Below, piece by piece: positions 55,411 to 64,000 of a DNA stretch of 64,000 nucleotides. The stretch is taken from the NCBI RefSeq assembly GCF_947503875.1, contig NZ_CANNFH010000005.1, forward strand, positions 62,001 through 126,000, read 5' to 3'. The notes under the pieces were generated by a model. The model made no database searches. It worked only from the letters and a program-made list of their open reading frames with translations, and was not told the origin of the DNA. The translations under genes were made by a program, and so were the position numbers. How positions within the stretch are numbered: the stretch's first letter is position 1; the number at the start of each line of letters is the position of its first letter. This DNA is from an uncultured Polaribacter sp. (GTDB taxonomy: Bacteria > Bacteroidota > Bacteroidia > Flavobacteriales > Flavobacteriaceae).

Positions 55411-55866
55411 TTATATAAGATCGTTAAGGTTAATAGCTTTAGGCGATTGCCCATCTTGTTTGTGCTCTGTGCCTGCATATACATACAAGTTTCTAAACAA
55501 AGCGCTACCTAAAGTATTCTTTGGTAACATACCTTTTACTGCTTTTTCGATTAATCTTGTAGGATCTTTCTCAAACATTTCTGTTGCAGTTAATGATCTT
55601 TGTCCTCCTGGGTAACCTGTGTGACGAATGTAAGATTTGTCTCTCCACTTGTTTCCAGTTAGGTTAATTTTTTCTGCGTTGATAATAACCACGTTGTCTC
55701 CACAATCTACATGAGGAGTATAATTTGGCTTGTATTTACCTCTAATTAGTTTTGCAACTTTAGAAGCTAGACGACCCAACGTTTGACCGTCCGCATCAAC
55801 TAAAACCCACTCCTTGTTTACGGTAGCGCTGTTTGCCGATACAGTTTTGTAACTTAATGTGTTCAT
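55411..55866 (-). CDS. rplM: 50S ribosomal protein L13
   Basis: The 151-residue protein contains 'WVLVDADGQTLGRLASKVAKLIRGKYKPNYTPHVDCGDNVVIINAEKI' type sequence and 'HTGYPGGQRSLTATEMFEKDPTRLIEKAVKGMLPKN', which define L13. It leads the rplM-rpsI unit, transcribed from the promoter at 55952-55923. Confidence 0.98.
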   Translation of the reverse strand: MNTLSYKTVSANSATVNKEWVLVDADGQTLGRLASKVAKLIRGKYKPNYTPHVDCGDNVVIINAEKINLTGNKWRDKSYIRHTGYPGGQRSLTATEMFEKDPTRLIEKAVKGMLPKNTLGSALFRNLYVYAGTEHKQDGQSPKAINLNDLI

Positions 55867-55922
55867 AATTACACTTTTAGTTTTTGTTTATTAATAATTA
55901 ATTTTTCCTTAAAAAAGGAGTG

Positions 55923-55952
55923 CAAATGTATAGCTTTTTATTTGATTGACAA
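55923..55952 (-). promoter_or_regulatory. Promoter of rplM-rpsI
   Basis: On the minus strand TTG (55952-55950), a 19-base spacer and TACATTTG (55930-55923) match the Bacteroidota promoter consensus very well. The leader is about 50 bases. Confidence 0.7.
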
Positions 55953-56091
55953 ATAGTGTTTTACAATAATTTCTTCATTAAAAATAATAGAGAAAATAAG
56001 AAAGCACGAATTAACATAACCTTAATAAAAAAGTAAACTACTTTTGTACCTTGTTTTCTTTGAAAAATTCATAAAAAAATAAGCTTTTACA

Positions 56092-58740
56092 ATGAAATTT
56101 ATACATTTTTCTCTGTTTTTAAGTATTTTCTTTGCATTAAATAGTGTTACTCAAGAGTTAACGGCTGTAGAAGATATCTTCATAGAAAAACGAATTTATA
56201 CAACTAAAAAATTAAAGAAAACACCGATTATAGACGGTAGTATTAATGAAGACGCTTGGGAAGCTGTGTCATGGTCTTCAGACTTTGTAGAAAGAGTACC
56301 AGATGAAGGCACGCCACCTTTATATCAAACAAAATTTAAAATAATGTACGATGCTAAGTATTTGTACATTGCTATTCGTGCTTTTGATGGCGAGCCAGAT
56401 TTAATAGAGAAAAGATTAAGTAGAAGAGATGGTTTTGCAGGAGATCGTGTAAACGTAATAATAGACAGTTACCATGATAAAAGAACTGCCTTTGTTTTTA
56501 CAACAACTGCAGCAGGTGTTAAAGGTGAAGAATTTGTGTCTGAAAATGGTAATAATTGGGACGATAGTTGGAATCCTGTTTGGTACACAGATGCCAATGT
56601 AGATGACAAAGGCTGGACTGCAGAAATGAAAATTCCTTTTAGTCAATTAAGATTTGGGAAAGCGAAGGAACAAATTTGGGGTTTTAATATCAATAGAACT
56701 ATTTTTAGAGTTCAAGAACGTTCTCTTTGGCAAAGAATACCCAATAATCAAGCTGGTTTTATTAGTGAAGCAGGTGAGTTGCATGGTTTGGTAGATTTGC
56801 CATCGCAAAAGCAATTAGAAATTCAACCTTACACGGTTTTACAATATGATAATTATCCAGCAGAAGCTGGAAACCCTTTTAGAACGGGTTCAGATTTTAA
56901 AGTAAATGTGGGTTTAGATGCTAAAATTGGTGTTACTAATGATTTAACTTTAGATTTAACTGTAAATCCAGATTTTGGTCAAGTAGAAGCAGACCCTGGA
57001 GCGATTGCATTAGACGGTTTTCAAATTTTCTTCAGAGAGCAAAGACCCTTTTTTGTAGAAAACAGAAATATTTTCGATTTTCAGTTTGCCAACGGACAAG
57101 ACAATTTATTTTATAGTAGAAGAATTGGAGGAAGTCCCAATAGAAGAGCCAATTTAGAAGAAGGTGAATTTGCCAACGAACCTTTAAATTCTAGAATTTT
57201 AGGTGCGGCAAAATTTTCTGGAAAAACACAAGACGGTTGGTCTTTAGGTATTTTAGAAACGGTAACTGGCAATGAATTTGCAGAAATTAGAGAAGTAAAT
57301 GGAGATACAAGAGAAGAAATTGTAGAACCTTTAACCAACTTTTTTGTGGCAAGAGCACAAAAAGATTTTAACGAAAGAAATTCTTTTTTAGGTGCAATTT
57401 TTACAGCAACCAACAGAAATTTAAATGGTAATTTTAACGAATTGCATAAGGCTGCTTATTCTGGTGGAATTGATTTTCAGCACAACTGGAAAAACAGAGA
57501 TTACTTTTTAGATGGTAATGTAATTTTCAGTCATGTTTTGGGTAGTGCAGAAGCTATAGAAAGAACACAAAGATCTATAACACGTTTGTTTCAAAGACCT
57601 GGTGCAACACATGTTACTGTAGATCCTACTAGAACTTCATTATCTGGTTCTGGTGGTAGAATAGAATTGGGTAAAGCAGGAGGTGGAAATTGGCGTTACA
57701 ATGGAGGTGTAATTTGGCGTTCTCCAGAGTTAGAGTTAAATGATGTTGGTTTTTTAAGAAATACAGACGAAGTAATACAATTTGCAAATGCCTCTTATTT
57801 GTGGCAAATTCCTACAGAAACGTATAGAAATGCAGGTGTAAATGCAGAGGAATTAACGGAATACGATTTTCAAGGGAATTTAAACAGACTGCGTTTTGAA
57901 GGTTCTGGAGATATTAATTGGATAGATAATTCAAGAACAAGAATTGGTTTTGGCGCTAATTTTAAACGATTTTCTAACTTTTTTTTAAGAGGTGGTCCAA
58001 GATGGAGACGTGCTAATAGTAGATACGTTTTTGCTTCTTTTGGTTCTGATAATAGCAAAATTTTTAGATATTCTTTAAACTATTTAAATGTACATTCAGA
58101 CGAAAATGTATTGGGTAGAAATCGATACACAATAGGTTTGGCGTATCAACCTACAGATGCTTTCAATATTTCTTTTGAAAACGAATTTGAAGTCACTAAA
58201 GATAGATCTCAATATGTTACCGTTAGCAATTTTATGGGGAATAATAGATACATTTTAGGGAATATTAAAAATGATCAATTTACGTCTACATTAAGGTTTA
58301 CTTACAGTATCAATCCAGATTTTTCTATTCAGTTTTATGGGTAACCTTTTATTTCTAGAGGAAGGTTTTCTAACTTCAATTTTGTGAATGAAGCCACTGC
58401 AGAAAAGTTTACAGATCGTGTAAATTTCTATGATGAAAATCAAATTCAGGAAATTACAAATACTTCTGGTCGTTCTATTTTTAGTGTTGATGAAAATAGA
58501 GATCAAATAGAAGATTACAGCTTTAATAATCCTAATTTTTCTTTTGCACAATTGCAAACCAATTTGGTTGTGCGTTGGGAATATATACCAGGCTCTGAGT
58601 TGTTTTTTGTTTGGGCAAGAGGTTCTGTTGGTAACAGAGATGCAGCAGATTCTTTAAGAGATGGTATTAGAGAACAGGTTTTGAATGCACCAGCAGAGGA
58701 TACTTTTTTAATAAAAGCTACGTATAGATTTGTAAGGTAA
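56092..58740 (+). pseudogene. DUF5916 outer-membrane protein gene interrupted by one in-frame stop
   Basis: One frame encodes 882 residues except for a TAA at 58342-58344 (codon 751). The N-terminus has a signal peptide and a CBM9-like carbohydrate-binding fold ('TPIIDGSINEDAWEAVSW', 'KYLYIAIRAFD'); a DUF5916 barrel region follows ('VNPDFGQVEADPGAIALDGFQIFFREQRPFFVEN'). Around the stop the text reads 'SIQFYG*PFISRGRF', where I remember relatives having Gln (FYGQPFISRGR), so one C to T change (CAA to TAA) explains it. The 131 codons after the stop remain intact, so the event is recent, is a sequencing error, or is read through. The truncated product would lack the final barrel strands. Confidence 0.85.
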
Positions 58741-59073
58741 TATCTTTTTTCAATGCTTTTGTCGTTTCAAACAATAGATAGAAATCTTACAAGATTACAA
58801 ACTTTATGTGAGCTACTTTATGCGACTTCTCATAAATTCGAAGTGACAAATTTTCTAGGATTACTGGCCTTTTAAACTTTTAACACTCGAATCCTGTCAT
58901 TTCGACGTTAGGAGAAATCTCATAATTTTGGATTGTAATTCATACTCTTCTCTTAAGAAATGCAAATTGGTTTTTAAAATTTGAATATCATCATACAATG
59001 CAAAAGATTAAAAATATTTGATGTACTTGTGAGACTTCTCATAAATTCGAAGTGACACTTGAATAGAAGAATC
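58741..59073. repeat. Gene-free spacer with three copies of the TGTCATTTCGA/GAGAAATC repeat
   Basis: The spacer holds reverse copies at 58824-58850 and about 59031-59058 (each reading CTTCTCATAAATTCGAAGTGACA) and one forward copy at 58895-58922 (TGTCATTTCGACGTTAGGAGAAATC). Neighbouring copies in opposite orientation can form long hairpins. No coding frame or other feature is visible. Confidence 0.7.
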
Positions 59074-60741
59074 CTAAAATTCTGGTGCAATTCTAAAACT
59101 CATTTTTTCTCTTGTTGATGGATGTAAAAAACAAATAAATTCTGCATGCAAATGTAGTCTATTTTGTTTTTTACCATACAAATCATCACCAATTATGGGC
59201 GAATTTAATCCGTTTTTGTGTGCAGCATGTACTCTTAATTGATGTGTTCTGCCTGTTATTGGATAAAAATAAATGCTGGTTTTGTTGTTTTTTCTTTCGA
59301 TGACTTCGTAGTAGGTTTCTGCATTTTTACCATGTTCAAAACAAACGAGTTGTTTTGGTCTATCATCTAAATCTACGCGTAAAGGTAGTTTTATAGTGCC
59401 TTTTTCTTTGTTGATGTCGCCATCTAATAAAGCAACATAACGTTTTCTAACCGTTCTATTTATAAACTGACTTTGTAAAATCTTATTTGCTTCTTTGGTT
59501 TTGGTTAACACTAAAATACCAGAAGTAGACATATCTAAACGATGCACAATTAACGGGCCAGTTGCATTGGGGTATTTTTCTTTAATTCTAGAATATACAG
59601 AATCTGTCAATTCTTTTCCAGGAACTGATAAAAATTCAGCTGGCTTGTTCACTACAATTATGGCATCATCTTCAAAGATAATTTCTAATTCTAAATTTTC
59701 AGCAGCTTGTTGTAATAGTAAATTCTCATCCATTTTAATGCCTTTTAACATGTGATTTAAAATGGGTTTACATCTGCTTTGGCAAGCAGGATAATAGTTT
59801 TTGTGTTTTCTAATTGCTGAATTTGGCGAAATTCCCCACCAAAACTCTGCCATACAAATAGGCTTTAAATCGTTTAAAAAAGCAAACTGTAAAAGTTTTG
59901 GTGCAGCACATTCTCCAGCACCTGCAGGTGGTTTTATTTCAGGATTGTTAAAGATTTCAATTAATGCTTTAGATTCTTTTTGTTGATTTAGAAATTGAAA
60001 CTTCTCAAATAACGTTTGTTGTAAATTCGCAGAAATTCTTTTGCGTTCACTTTTTAAGAAAGCAATTTTTTCTTCTAGATGGATGAGTTGTTTTTTGTCT
60101 TTAGCAATTTTATCGTCATAATAAGTAACCAATTCTTTATAAAAAAACTGGTCGTTAAAACTTTCTTGTTCTAATTTTTGAAGTAACAATGCAAACTCTT
60201 TTTTAGAAAGTGTATTTGAACCTTCTTTTTTTCTGAGTTTTCTATCTTTTTTAGCAACCTTCATTTTCTTGCGCTGAAATGCTAAATCTTCTTCAATAGC
60301 TTTGGTTAGTTTGTTAACCTTCTTTTTAAGTTTTAAATAATCAATATTACTTTCTAAGGATGCTAAATCTTCACTTAATTGCTCAATTTCAATTTCTCCC
60401 TTTCTATAGAAACTATTTTTACTTCTTAAATTAAAAACAGGTGGCACAAAATAATCAGGACAAGTTTCATCTGCTAATTTACCAGAAAAAGCGGCTAAAA
60501 ACCCAAAATTATTATGGTTATCCTTAACCACTAAAACACCAAACATTTTACCAATAGCATTGGTTTTATCATCAAAAAAAACAAAATTGTGTTTAAAATC
60601 TTGCTGCTTTTCTAAATAATCTTGCAATTGTTTTGCTGCAATTTTTGCTAGTTGATGAGGTTGGTAGTAAAAAGGAAACGTAAAATTTTCTGGAGTTTTT
60701 ATTCCAGAAAGATCAGTTGAAAAAGAATGCAATTGTTTCAA
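59074..60741 (-). CDS. RluA-family pseudouridine synthase with long N-terminal extension
   Basis: The C-terminal third (about 355-555) is the catalytic domain with 'VHRLDMSTSGILVLTKTKEANKILQSQF', holding the nucleophilic aspartate, and 'ITGRTHQLRVHAAH'. The first 350 residues include a charged coiled coil (about 130-265) and 'MAEFWWGISPNSAIRKHKNYYPACQSRCKPILNHMLKG'. This long form is familiar in Bacteroidota. It modifies uridines in rRNA or tRNA, but the site cannot be told. The start is TTG at 60741, 24 bases from the upstream gene. Confidence 0.9.
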   Translation of the reverse strand: MKQLHSFSTDLSGIKTPENFTFPFYYQPHQLAKIAAKQLQDYLEKQQDFKHNFVFFDDKTNAIGKMFGVLVVKDNHNNFGFLAAFSGKLADETCPDYFVPPVFNLRSKNSFYRKGEIEIEQLSEDLASLESNIDYLKLKKKVNKLTKAIEEDLAFQRKKMKVAKKDRKLRKKEGSNTLSKKEFALLLQKLEQESFNDQFFYKELVTYYDDKIAKDKKQLIHLEEKIAFLKSERKRISANLQQTLFEKFQFLNQQKESKALIEIFNNPEIKPPAGAGECAAPKLLQFAFLNDLKPICMAEFWWGISPNSAIRKHKNYYPACQSRCKPILNHMLKGIKMDENLLLQQAAENLELEIIFEDDAIIVVNKPAEFLSVPGKELTDSVYSRIKEKYPNATGPLIVHRLDMSTSGILVLTKTKEANKILQSQFINRTVRKRYVALLDGDINKEKGTIKLPLRVDLDDRPKQLVCFEHGKNAETYYEVIERKNNKTSIYFYPITGRTHQLRVHAAHKNGLNSPIIGDDLYGKKQNRLHLHAEFICFLHPSTREKMSFRIAPEF

Positions 60742-60765
60742 TAAAAAGATATTAAGTAAAAAATA

Positions 60766-61725
60766 CTAACTACTAAAAGTAGCTCTTTGCAAACGATCGT
60801 TTATCGATTTTCCTAAACCATCTTCTGCAAAACGCTCTGCAATAATTACATCTAAATTTAAATGGTCTAACGTATGCATGGTGTCGTATAATTTTGCAGC
60901 CGCTTCTTGTTTAGAGCCGTTTTTAGACAAAATAAATTCGGTAATATTTGTGTTGTTTGTGGATTTTTCAAAAACAATAACACCTATTTTTTTGCCAATA
61001 TGTTTTGTAATTTCATTGGCAACATCATCAACCAAAAAAGTAGTAGTTTTTGGTGCGTAATGTCTTGCCAACATTCCAGGAGCATCTGGTTTGTCTTCTT
61101 TTTTGTTTTTCACTTCAATTTTGCCAATAACAACTTCAATATCTTCTAAAGCTAAAGCACCCAATCTGTAAATTATAGGTTTTTCACCTTCAAAACCAAT
61201 TATGGTAGATTCTATTCCATTTTGGCAAGCACCACCATCTAAAACCATTTTAATATCGTTTTCAAAATAGTTTGCTACGTGTTTTGCTTTTGTAGGGCTA
61301 ATACTCCCAAAGGGATTTGCACTTGGTGCAGCCAAAGGAAAAGGCAGTTGTTTTAATAATTCTAAAGTTACAGGATGATTAGGAACGCGAACTGCAACTG
61401 TATCTTTGCCAGCTGTAATTAAATCGGGTATATTTTTGTGTTTTTTTAAAACCAAAGTCATAGCACCTGGCCAAAAAGCTTTTGCCAATACTTTTGCTTT
61501 TTCTGGAATATGCGTTACAATTCCATCTAAACTTTCTATAGAAGGAATGTGCACAATTAAAGGATTAAAAAACGGACGTTTTTTAGTAGAAAAAATACTT
61601 TTTATGGCTTTTTCGCTAAAAATATTTCCTGCCAAACCATAAACGGTTTCAGTAGGAATTGCCACAACGTTTTCTTCGGTTAAAAGTGCAACTGCTTTTT
61701 GTATGTCTTTAGAAATAATGCTCAT
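60766..61725 (-). CDS. L-threonylcarbamoyladenylate synthase (Sua5/TsaC type)
   Basis: The 319-residue protein has the YrdC domain ('IPTETVYGLAGNIFSEKAI', 'KKRPFFNPLIVHI', 'AFWPGAMTLVLKKH', 'VAVRVPNHPVTLELL', 'LAAPSANPFGSISPTKAKHV') and a C-terminal Sua5 domain begun by 'DAPGMLARHYAPKTTTFLV'. It makes the threonylcarbamoyl-AMP used for t6A37 in tRNAs that read ANN codons. TAATTTTG on the minus strand (61743-61736) may be its -7 element. Confidence 0.95.
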   Translation of the reverse strand: MSIISKDIQKAVALLTEENVVAIPTETVYGLAGNIFSEKAIKSIFSTKKRPFFNPLIVHIPSIESLDGIVTHIPEKAKVLAKAFWPGAMTLVLKKHKNIPDLITAGKDTVAVRVPNHPVTLELLKQLPFPLAAPSANPFGSISPTKAKHVANYFENDIKMVLDGGACQNGIESTIIGFEGEKPIIYRLGALALEDIEVVIGKIEVKNKKEDKPDAPGMLARHYAPKTTTFLVDDVANEITKHIGKKIGVIVFEKSTNNTNITEFILSKNGSKQEAAAKLYDTMHTLDHLNLDVIIAERFAEDGLGKSINDRLQRATFSS

Positions 61726-61803
61726 GATTCGGGCGCAAAATTACAATTAATTTAAAGAATTTTAAACAGATTGTATTTTATTCAATTTTAAATTTAAACT
61801 CAT

Positions 61804-62187
61804 TTAAATAGCAGTTGCATAGGGCGCGAACAACAAATCTGTTGGTGTATCTAAATCATATAAATATTGATGTGCTTTAGTGTCTTTCACACAAAAAGGC
61901 GCTAAAAGGCGCAACATTTCTTTAAAACCGTTTAAAGTTAAAATGCAAAAAAAGGTTCTGTAGTCTTTGGTTAAAATTCCTTCATCTGTTTTAAATAAAC
62001 CAAAAATTAAATTGTAATCTTCGGTATTTATAAAATCGATTTGAGACAAATCTAATTTCTGTTTTTGCTCAATAACTACATTCTGAATTAAATCTCTAAA
62101 TTGTATGGCTTCTGCTTTATTAAAATCAAATAAGCGAACAATGTTTTCGTGTAAACCGTTGTAATTGTCTATGTAGTCTAATTCCAT
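61804..62187 (-). CDS. Small protein of unknown function
   Basis: The 127-residue protein has no signal peptide and no motif I recognise; it reads 'HENIVRLFDFNKAEAIQFRDLIQNVVIEQKQKLDLSQIDFI' and 'TKDYRTFFCILTLNGFKEMLRLLAPF'. I recall similar short proteins in other flavobacteria, but cannot name the family. The DUF1016 nuclease gene ends 8 bases upstream. A second, orphan copy of its first 22 codons lies at 63215-63280 on the far side of that nuclease, so the nuclease gene appears inserted at its 5' end. Confidence 0.78.
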   Translation of the reverse strand: MELDYIDNYNGLHENIVRLFDFNKAEAIQFRDLIQNVVIEQKQKLDLSQIDFINTEDYNLIFGLFKTDEGILTKDYRTFFCILTLNGFKEMLRLLAPFCVKDTKAHQYLYDLDTPTDLLFAPYATAI

Positions 62188-62195
62188 TTCGTTGG

Positions 62196-63170
62196 CTATT
62201 CTGAATCTGTAAATATTTTATGTAATTTTTCTTGTAGTAATTTTTTGTTCGGTAACTGGGTTTTGTATTCTGAAATCATAGTTGGTGATAGGCTTCTGCT
62301 TAAAGCATACTCAACAACTTCTTTGTCCTTATCCTTACAAAGTAAAATTCCTATACTTGGGTTTTCGTTATCTTTTCTAATATCTCTATCTAGCGCTTCT
62401 AGGTAAAAGTTGAGTTGCCCTAAATGTTCGGGTTTAAATTTATCGGTTTTAAGTTCGAAGGCAACTAAACATTGCAAACCACGATGGTAAAAAAGTAAGT
62501 CAATAAAAAAGTCGCTATTTCCAACTTGAATTTTATATTCTTTTCCAATAAATAGAAAGTCTTTACCTAATTCTAGAATAAAATCTTTCATTTGATTTAC
62601 TAGAGCATTTTGTAAATCGCTTTCGCTATGCGTTTCCTTTATATTTAAAAATTCAAATACATAACTATCTTTAAAAGAGTTTAATACATTTTCATTAGAT
62701 TCTCTCAACGTTGTTGAGGTTTTTAAGTTTCCAATTAAAGTTCTTTCAAAAAGACTTGCAGAGATTTGTCTTTCTAGCTCTCTAACACTATAGTTCTCTT
62801 TTTCAGAGATATTTAGGTAAAATTCTCTTTCTTCCTTTGTTTTACACCTAGAAAATATAGCTAAATTATGAGACCAACTTATTTGTCTCAATGCTGTGGA
62901 GAGTTTTGGAGTATTGTTGTAGGTTTCATAAAACTTCTTCATTCTCCAAATGTTTTTATCAGAGAATCCTTTTATTTCTGGCTCGTTTGTTTTTATATAT
63001 TTTGCTAAATCTGCAACCACACCATCTCCCCACTCTGATTTTTCAATTTTTTGACTAACATATTTTCCAATATTCCAATATAGATTTATGAGTTCTGCAT
63101 TTATAATTCTAATTGCACTAGCGCGAGATTGTTTAATTATTTTAACGATGTCTACAAAACGATTATCCAT
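62196..63170 (-). CDS. DUF1016/YhcG-type PD-(D/E)xK nuclease
   Basis: The 324-residue protein has the DUF1016 N-terminal helical domain ('INLYWNIGKYVSQKIEKSEWGDGVVADLAKYI', 'GFSDKNIWRMKKFYETY', 'ISWSHNLAIFSRC') and a C-terminal PD-(D/E)xK nuclease with 'DFFIDLLFYHRGLQCLVAFELKTDKFKPEHLGQLNFYLEAL' (D, then E-x-K and Q). Members occur sporadically and near mobile DNA or defence loci; a precise role is not settled. It lies between the intact unknown gene at 61804 and an orphan copy of that gene's 5' end, which supports acquisition. It runs almost into the start of its neighbour. Confidence 0.9.
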   Translation of the reverse strand: MDNRFVDIVKIIKQSRASAIRIINAELINLYWNIGKYVSQKIEKSEWGDGVVADLAKYIKTNEPEIKGFSDKNIWRMKKFYETYNNTPKLSTALRQISWSHNLAIFSRCKTKEEREFYLNISEKENYSVRELERQISASLFERTLIGNLKTSTTLRESNENVLNSFKDSYVFEFLNIKETHSESDLQNALVNQMKDFILELGKDFLFIGKEYKIQVGNSDFFIDLLFYHRGLQCLVAFELKTDKFKPEHLGQLNFYLEALDRDIRKDNENPSIGILLCKDKDKEVVEYALSRSLSPTMISEYKTQLPNKKLLQEKLHKIFTDSE

Positions 63171-63214
63171 TATTTAAAATATTAAAAAGTAAAATTAAGT
63201 TGTGGTTTTTTGAT

Positions 63215-63280
63215 GAAATCAAACAAACGTAGAATGTTTTCGTGTAAACCGTTGTAATTGTCTATGTAGTCTAACTGCAT
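63215..63280 (-). pseudogene. Orphan 5'-end duplicate of the unknown gene at 61804-62187
   Basis: From the ATG at 63280, about 22 codons repeat the start of the gene at 62187: 'M(Q/E)LDYIDNYNGLHENI' is shared and 'RLFDF' follows. The first 48 bases are almost identical; beyond that the copies diverge, and the frame here soon ends. It is in the same orientation as the intact gene, so the two copies form a direct repeat of about 66 bases spaced by 1093 bases around the DUF1016 gene. Confidence 0.85.
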
Positions 63281-63656
63281 GTTTTTTTATTCTTTCACTT
63301 GTATTTACTTGTCATTTCGACCTTGTGGAGAAATCTCACACAACAAAAATAAAACAATTAAAACCAACATAGATTTTTCGGTTTCACTATCGTTTCACTC
63401 AAAATGACATACACCAAGGTAATTTCGTCCCTGTGTAAAAATCTCAAGAATGCAAATTTGCAATGTTTACATAATAGAGAATTTTAGGTTCCACTATCGT
63501 TTCTCTCAAAATGACATACGCCAAGGTAATTTTGTGCTTGTGTAAAAACCTCAAGAATGCAAATTTATAAAGTTTCCTTGTTAGAGATTTTTCGATTCCA
63601 CTATCGTTTCACTCAAAATTACAATTTGTTTTGTTGTTGCTAATTTGTGGAGAAAT
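63281..63656. repeat. 107-base tandem repeat, about 2.5 copies, beside polA
   Basis: A motif beginning CACTATCGTTTC(A/T)CTCAAAAT starts at 63385, 63492 and 63599, exactly 107 bases apart. Units include ATGACATAC(A/G)CCAAGGTAATTT, then TGTGTAAAAA, CTCAAGAATGCAAATTT. The third unit is cut after about 30 bases. The block begins beside a TGTCATTTCGACC...GGAGAAATCTC copy (63310-63337) and ends near a decayed GTGGAGAAATCTAA, so the unit seems derived from that dispersed repeat. It is not a CRISPR: there are only three units and no conserved short repeat with unique spacers. Confidence 0.85.
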
Positions 63657-64000
63657 CTAATGCGCCTCTAACCAATTTTGCCCAATTCCCATTTCAACAT
63701 CTAAAGGCACGCTCATTTTAAAAGCGTTTTCCATTTCGTGCTTAATAATTGGTTTTATGGTTTCTAATTCGTCTTTATGCGCATCAAAAACCAATTCATC
63801 ATGCACTTGCAGTAACATTTTAGATTTAAAATTTTCTGCTGTAAAACGTTTATGAATATTAATCATAGCTAATTTAATAATATCTGCAGCAGAACCTTGT
63901 ATAGGTGCATTTACAGCATTACGTTCTGCACCAGACCTTACCATTGCATTTCTAGAATTAATGTCTTTTAAATACCTACGTCTGTTTAAAATGGTTTCTA
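63657..64000 (-). CDS. polA: DNA polymerase I, C-terminal part (cut by window end)
   Basis: The frame is open to the window edge, so 114 C-terminal residues are seen. They carry family A polymerase motifs: 'RNAVNAPIQGSAADIIKLAMI' in the fingers-palm region and motif C 'LLQVHDELVFD' with the catalytic His-Asp-Glu. The ending 'GIGQNWLEAH' is typical. The upstream part 'ILNRRRYLKDINSRN' is also as expected. The gene fills gaps and repairs DNA. Confidence 0.96.
   Translation of the reverse strand, partial: ETILNRRRYLKDINSRNAMVRSGAERNAVNAPIQGSAADIIKLAMINIHKRFTAENFKSKMLLQVHDELVFDAHKDELETIKPIIKHEMENAFKMSVPLDVEMGIGQNWLEAH

Noticed and set aside
63385..63656. Possible CRISPR array
   Set aside because: Units are 107 bases long, similar along their whole length, and only about 2.5 in number; no short repeat with unique spacers and no cas gene is present.

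Overview
The window is AT-rich chromosomal DNA from a member of the Flavobacteriaceae, most like marine genera such as Polaribacter or Tenacibaculum. I infer this from several features: TonB-dependent receptors with carboxypeptidase-like N-termini, a GLPGLI protein, a PorT-family protein, a DUF5916 protein, atpD-atpC split from the rest of the ATP synthase operon, a short epsilon subunit, and promoters of the Bacteroidota type (TTG, about 20 bases, TAnnTTTG). No tRNA, rRNA, transposase, integrase or CRISPR array was seen.

Layout. 1-2100: tail of ftsX, a DUF3098 protein, uppP and truB. 2103-2960: a drug/metabolite exporter. 3236-8232: an accessory island with a broken copy of the 3' end of mfd, two tandem secreted four-cysteine peptides, a GLPGLI protein and a TonB-dependent-receptor-like barrel; the intact mfd follows at 8264-11635. 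11748-19555: a metal uptake locus (outer-membrane receptor, thioredoxin-like protein, DtxR/MntR-type regulator, TroABCD-like ABC importer) with a clear palindromic operator between the divergent genes. 19594-22731: an AddA/RecB-like helicase-nuclease. 22985-26384: an OmpA protein and atpDC. 26705-29340: an unknown lipoprotein, a membrane protein and a two-component system. 29361-38323: rbfA, a LolC-like permease, dusB, an M28 peptidase, an EF-hand protein, a LytTR two-component pair and lepA. 38746-39296: a ParE/RelE-type toxin-antitoxin pair beside a repeat-rich spacer. 39397-47413: a metallopeptidase, asparaginase, an ExbB/ExbD energising operon with a PorT-like protein, and rpoN. 47438-55866: asnS, an RND transporter and a translation cluster (frr, pyrH, tsf, rpsB, rpsI, rplM). 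56092-58740: a DUF5916 gene broken by one stop codon. 59074-64000: an RluA-type synthase, a Sua5-type enzyme, a small unknown gene, a DUF1016 nuclease and the end of polA.

The most interesting part is the island at 3236-8232. Two small exported peptides share an exact C-x14-C-x2-C-x8-C pattern. A terminator-like hairpin separates them from a translationally coupled GLPGLI and outer-membrane barrel pair. The whole set lies between intact mfd and an orphan, allele-diverged copy of the mfd 3' end. A second accessory gene, the DUF1016 nuclease, has the same arrangement: it sits between an intact host gene and an orphan duplicate of that gene's 5' end. Other points of note are heptamer tandem repeats inside two operons, two membrane-protein genes whose best start codons are ATC and ATT, a three-way-junction element after lepA, a 107-base tandem repeat beside polA and several dispersed repeat families.

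All identifications come from reading the sequence. No database search, structure prediction or GC calculation was run.
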